Source of the DNA: Phialophora verrucosa
Lineage: Eukaryota > Ascomycota > Eurotiomycetes > Chaetothyriales > Herpotrichiellaceae
Direction of reading: 5' to 3'
Length of the DNA stretch: 64,000 bases
Assembly: GCA_002099365.1 (NCBI GenBank)
Contig: MSED01000013.1
Location: forward strand, 2,232,001-2,296,000
Of the stretch, positions 62,853 to 64,000 are shown in pieces. How positions within the stretch are numbered: the stretch's first letter is position 1; each line of letters starts with the position of its first letter. The notes under the pieces were generated by a model, which was not told the DNA's origin, did no database searches, and was given only the letters and a program-made list of their open reading frames with translations. Both the position numbers and the translations under genes were made by a program.

Positions 62853-63740
62853 ACGATACAAAAAATTCTGGTTTCAGGCGCGTCGGGTCGCCTGGCTACT
62901 AAAGTTCTCGAGGACTTATTGGGGGTCCATGGCATCCCCATGAAACAGATCATCGCCACCTCTCGCACACCGGAGAATCTTGTGTCCTTCATGCACCGTG
63001 GTGTCGCCGTCCGCTATGCTGACTTCAACGACCCTGAATCGCTAGACAAGGCGTTCGTCGGAGCGAAAAAGGTACTTCTTGTGCCTACCTTATCTGTCGA
63101 TATCCCTGGTAAACGCTATAAAGAGCACATAAATGCCGTAGAAGCCTTTGCTCGAGCTGGTGTTGAGCATGTGGTCCAGATATCCTTTGTCGGCTTTGGA
63201 AAGAAGTCCCGAATATCATTTGCACCGGACTCCTACGGCCCTGCTCAACTTACAAAGGAAAAAGGCATAGCACTCACCCTCGTCGAGGACAATTGGTATA
63301 TGAATAACTGGGAGCTCTACATCCCGACGATCTTGGCCCGTGGGGTGTGGCCGACGTGTACTCAAGGGAAACATGCAAACCAGGTGGAGCGCCAGGAATG
63401 TGCGCGAGCGGCCGCTGCGATTTTGAGCCAGTATGGCCACGAAGACGAGGCCTATACTATCTGCGGTCCCCAGTCTCTAACCATCCAGGAGATTGATATT
63501 ACGAGCGACGTTTTTAAACGACCTATTAAGGTTGCTGAGCTCTCTGACGATGAGTATTACCAATACCTCCTTTCGTACGGCGAACCACCTCCCATGGCTA
63601 AGGGACACTGGACCTTTGAGGTTAACATCCGCAACGGCGGTCAGGATGTCGTGACGGACCATGTCAAGAAGCTCACTGGTAGGGAGCCAATGTCATTCCG
63701 CGAGTACATCGAAACAAATAGGCACATGTTCCCTACTTAA
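62853..63740 (+). CDS. NmrA-like NAD(P)-binding protein, start codon unresolved
   Basis: Rossmann-fold protein of the NmrA/atypical SDR group (quinone-oxidoreductase-like relatives). The N-terminal nucleotide motif is KILVSGASGRLA, followed by MKQIIATSRTPENL, VRYADFNDPESLDKAFVGAK and YTICGPQSLTIQEI. The conserved region begins at about 62859, yet no ATG precedes it in frame; the first in-frame ATG (62940) lies behind the glycine motif. The natural start position holds ACG (62853-62855, followed by IQKILV). Either the start was lost, an ACG is used, or an undetected 5' exon exists. Otherwise the frame is intact to the stop (295 residues from 62853). Confidence 0.65.
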   Translation, partial: TIQKILVSGASGRLATKVLEDLLGVHGIPMKQIIATSRTPENLVSFMHRGVAVRYADFNDPESLDKAFVGAKKVLLVPTLSVDIPGKRYKEHINAVEAFARAGVEHVVQISFVGFGKKSRISFAPDSYGPAQLTKEKGIALTLVEDNWYMNNWELYIPTILARGVWPTCTQGKHANQVERQECARAAAAILSQYGHEDEAYTICGPQSLTIQEIDITSDVFKRPIKVAELSDDEYYQYLLSYGEPPPMAKGHWTFEVNIRNGGQDVVTDHVKKLTGREPMSFREYIETNRHMFPT

Positions 63741-64000
63741 ATTGGATATGGTCACCCATGGTGGAAGGGGGAGTGGCAGAAGGCGGATGGTAGCCCTGAA
63801 CTGGTGTCGGGTTGATCCCATAGTCAGTCCCAGAGAGGGGAGAGTCTTGCGGTAGTGTTTGTGGCGGAAGATCCTGTTATGGACCTTGTCGCTTCTGGAG
63901 CGCCAAAATCGAAGTTTCAGTCCTGGATAGCTATAGTCGAACCAAAACATTGTGTTGCAGCATGCCCTCGCCGCAATACTCCTCCCAAACTAGAGGATTA
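63741..64000. other. Right edge, no gene seen
   Basis: 260 bp after the NmrA-like stop. No supported feature is seen. Confidence 0.5.

Overview
The window is nuclear DNA from a filamentous ascomycete (Pezizomycotina). Genes are single transcription units with short GT-AG introns of about 45-105 bp. The proteins include fungal hallmarks: Zn2Cys6 and fungal-specific transcription factor domains, a HET/NB-ARC/TPR incompatibility-type gene, DUF3433, L-arabinitol 4-dehydrogenase and an ERF2 palmitoyltransferase. No species is named because nothing here fixes one. Intron positions were read by eye from splice consensus, frame phase and family fit.

Left third (about 0-22.5 kb) is conserved core genome: the end of a questin oxidase-like gene, the Rab exchange factor SEC2, a PDCD5 homologue, ubiquinone protein COQ4, a duplicated SMP/LEA-type stress protein, a small conserved mitochondrial-type protein, palmitoyltransferase ERF2, an ASH1-type histone methyltransferase, an M20 amidohydrolase, a D-2-hydroxyacid dehydrogenase, L-arabinitol 4-dehydrogenase (ladA), an orphan protein and a histidine phosphatase.

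The middle (about 24-34.5 kb) looks like a sugar-utilisation cluster. A transcription factor with two C2H2 fingers plus a Zn2Cys6 cluster is followed by a GH127 beta-L-arabinofuranosidase, a divergently transcribed maltose-permease-type sugar transporter and a secreted clan-A glycoside hydrolase resembling GH39. With ladA 5 kb away, the set could liberate, import and catabolise arabinose-containing oligosaccharides. The promoters share pairs of CreA-type sites, and the GH127/transporter promoter has an XlnR-type GGCTAA. The functional link is inference.

The right half (35-64 kb) is accessory and partly decayed. Intact genes encode an NCS1 nucleobase permease, a bicupin dioxygenase, a 1310-residue DUF3433 membrane protein, a Thr-rich secreted protein, a Dal5-type permease, an aldo-keto reductase and a carboxymuconolactone decarboxylase-like protein. 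An NmrA-like gene has no usable ATG. Between them lie broken genes: a membrane protein with three in-frame stops and several frameshifts, a HET-NB-ARC-TPR gene lacking its P-loop, a Myb-like relic, a TRI12-type MFS gene with one internal TGA, and unidentified coding scraps. A perfect 190-bp pentanucleotide array (38 x TCCAA) lies between convergent genes at 47.5 kb, and a TA-rich stretch lies near 62.2 kb.

The candidates most worth following up are the sugar cluster with its hybrid regulator, the decayed NLR whose TPR units date its own frameshift, and the CCAAT-containing array. I found no CRISPR array, rRNA, convincing tRNA, or intact transposon.
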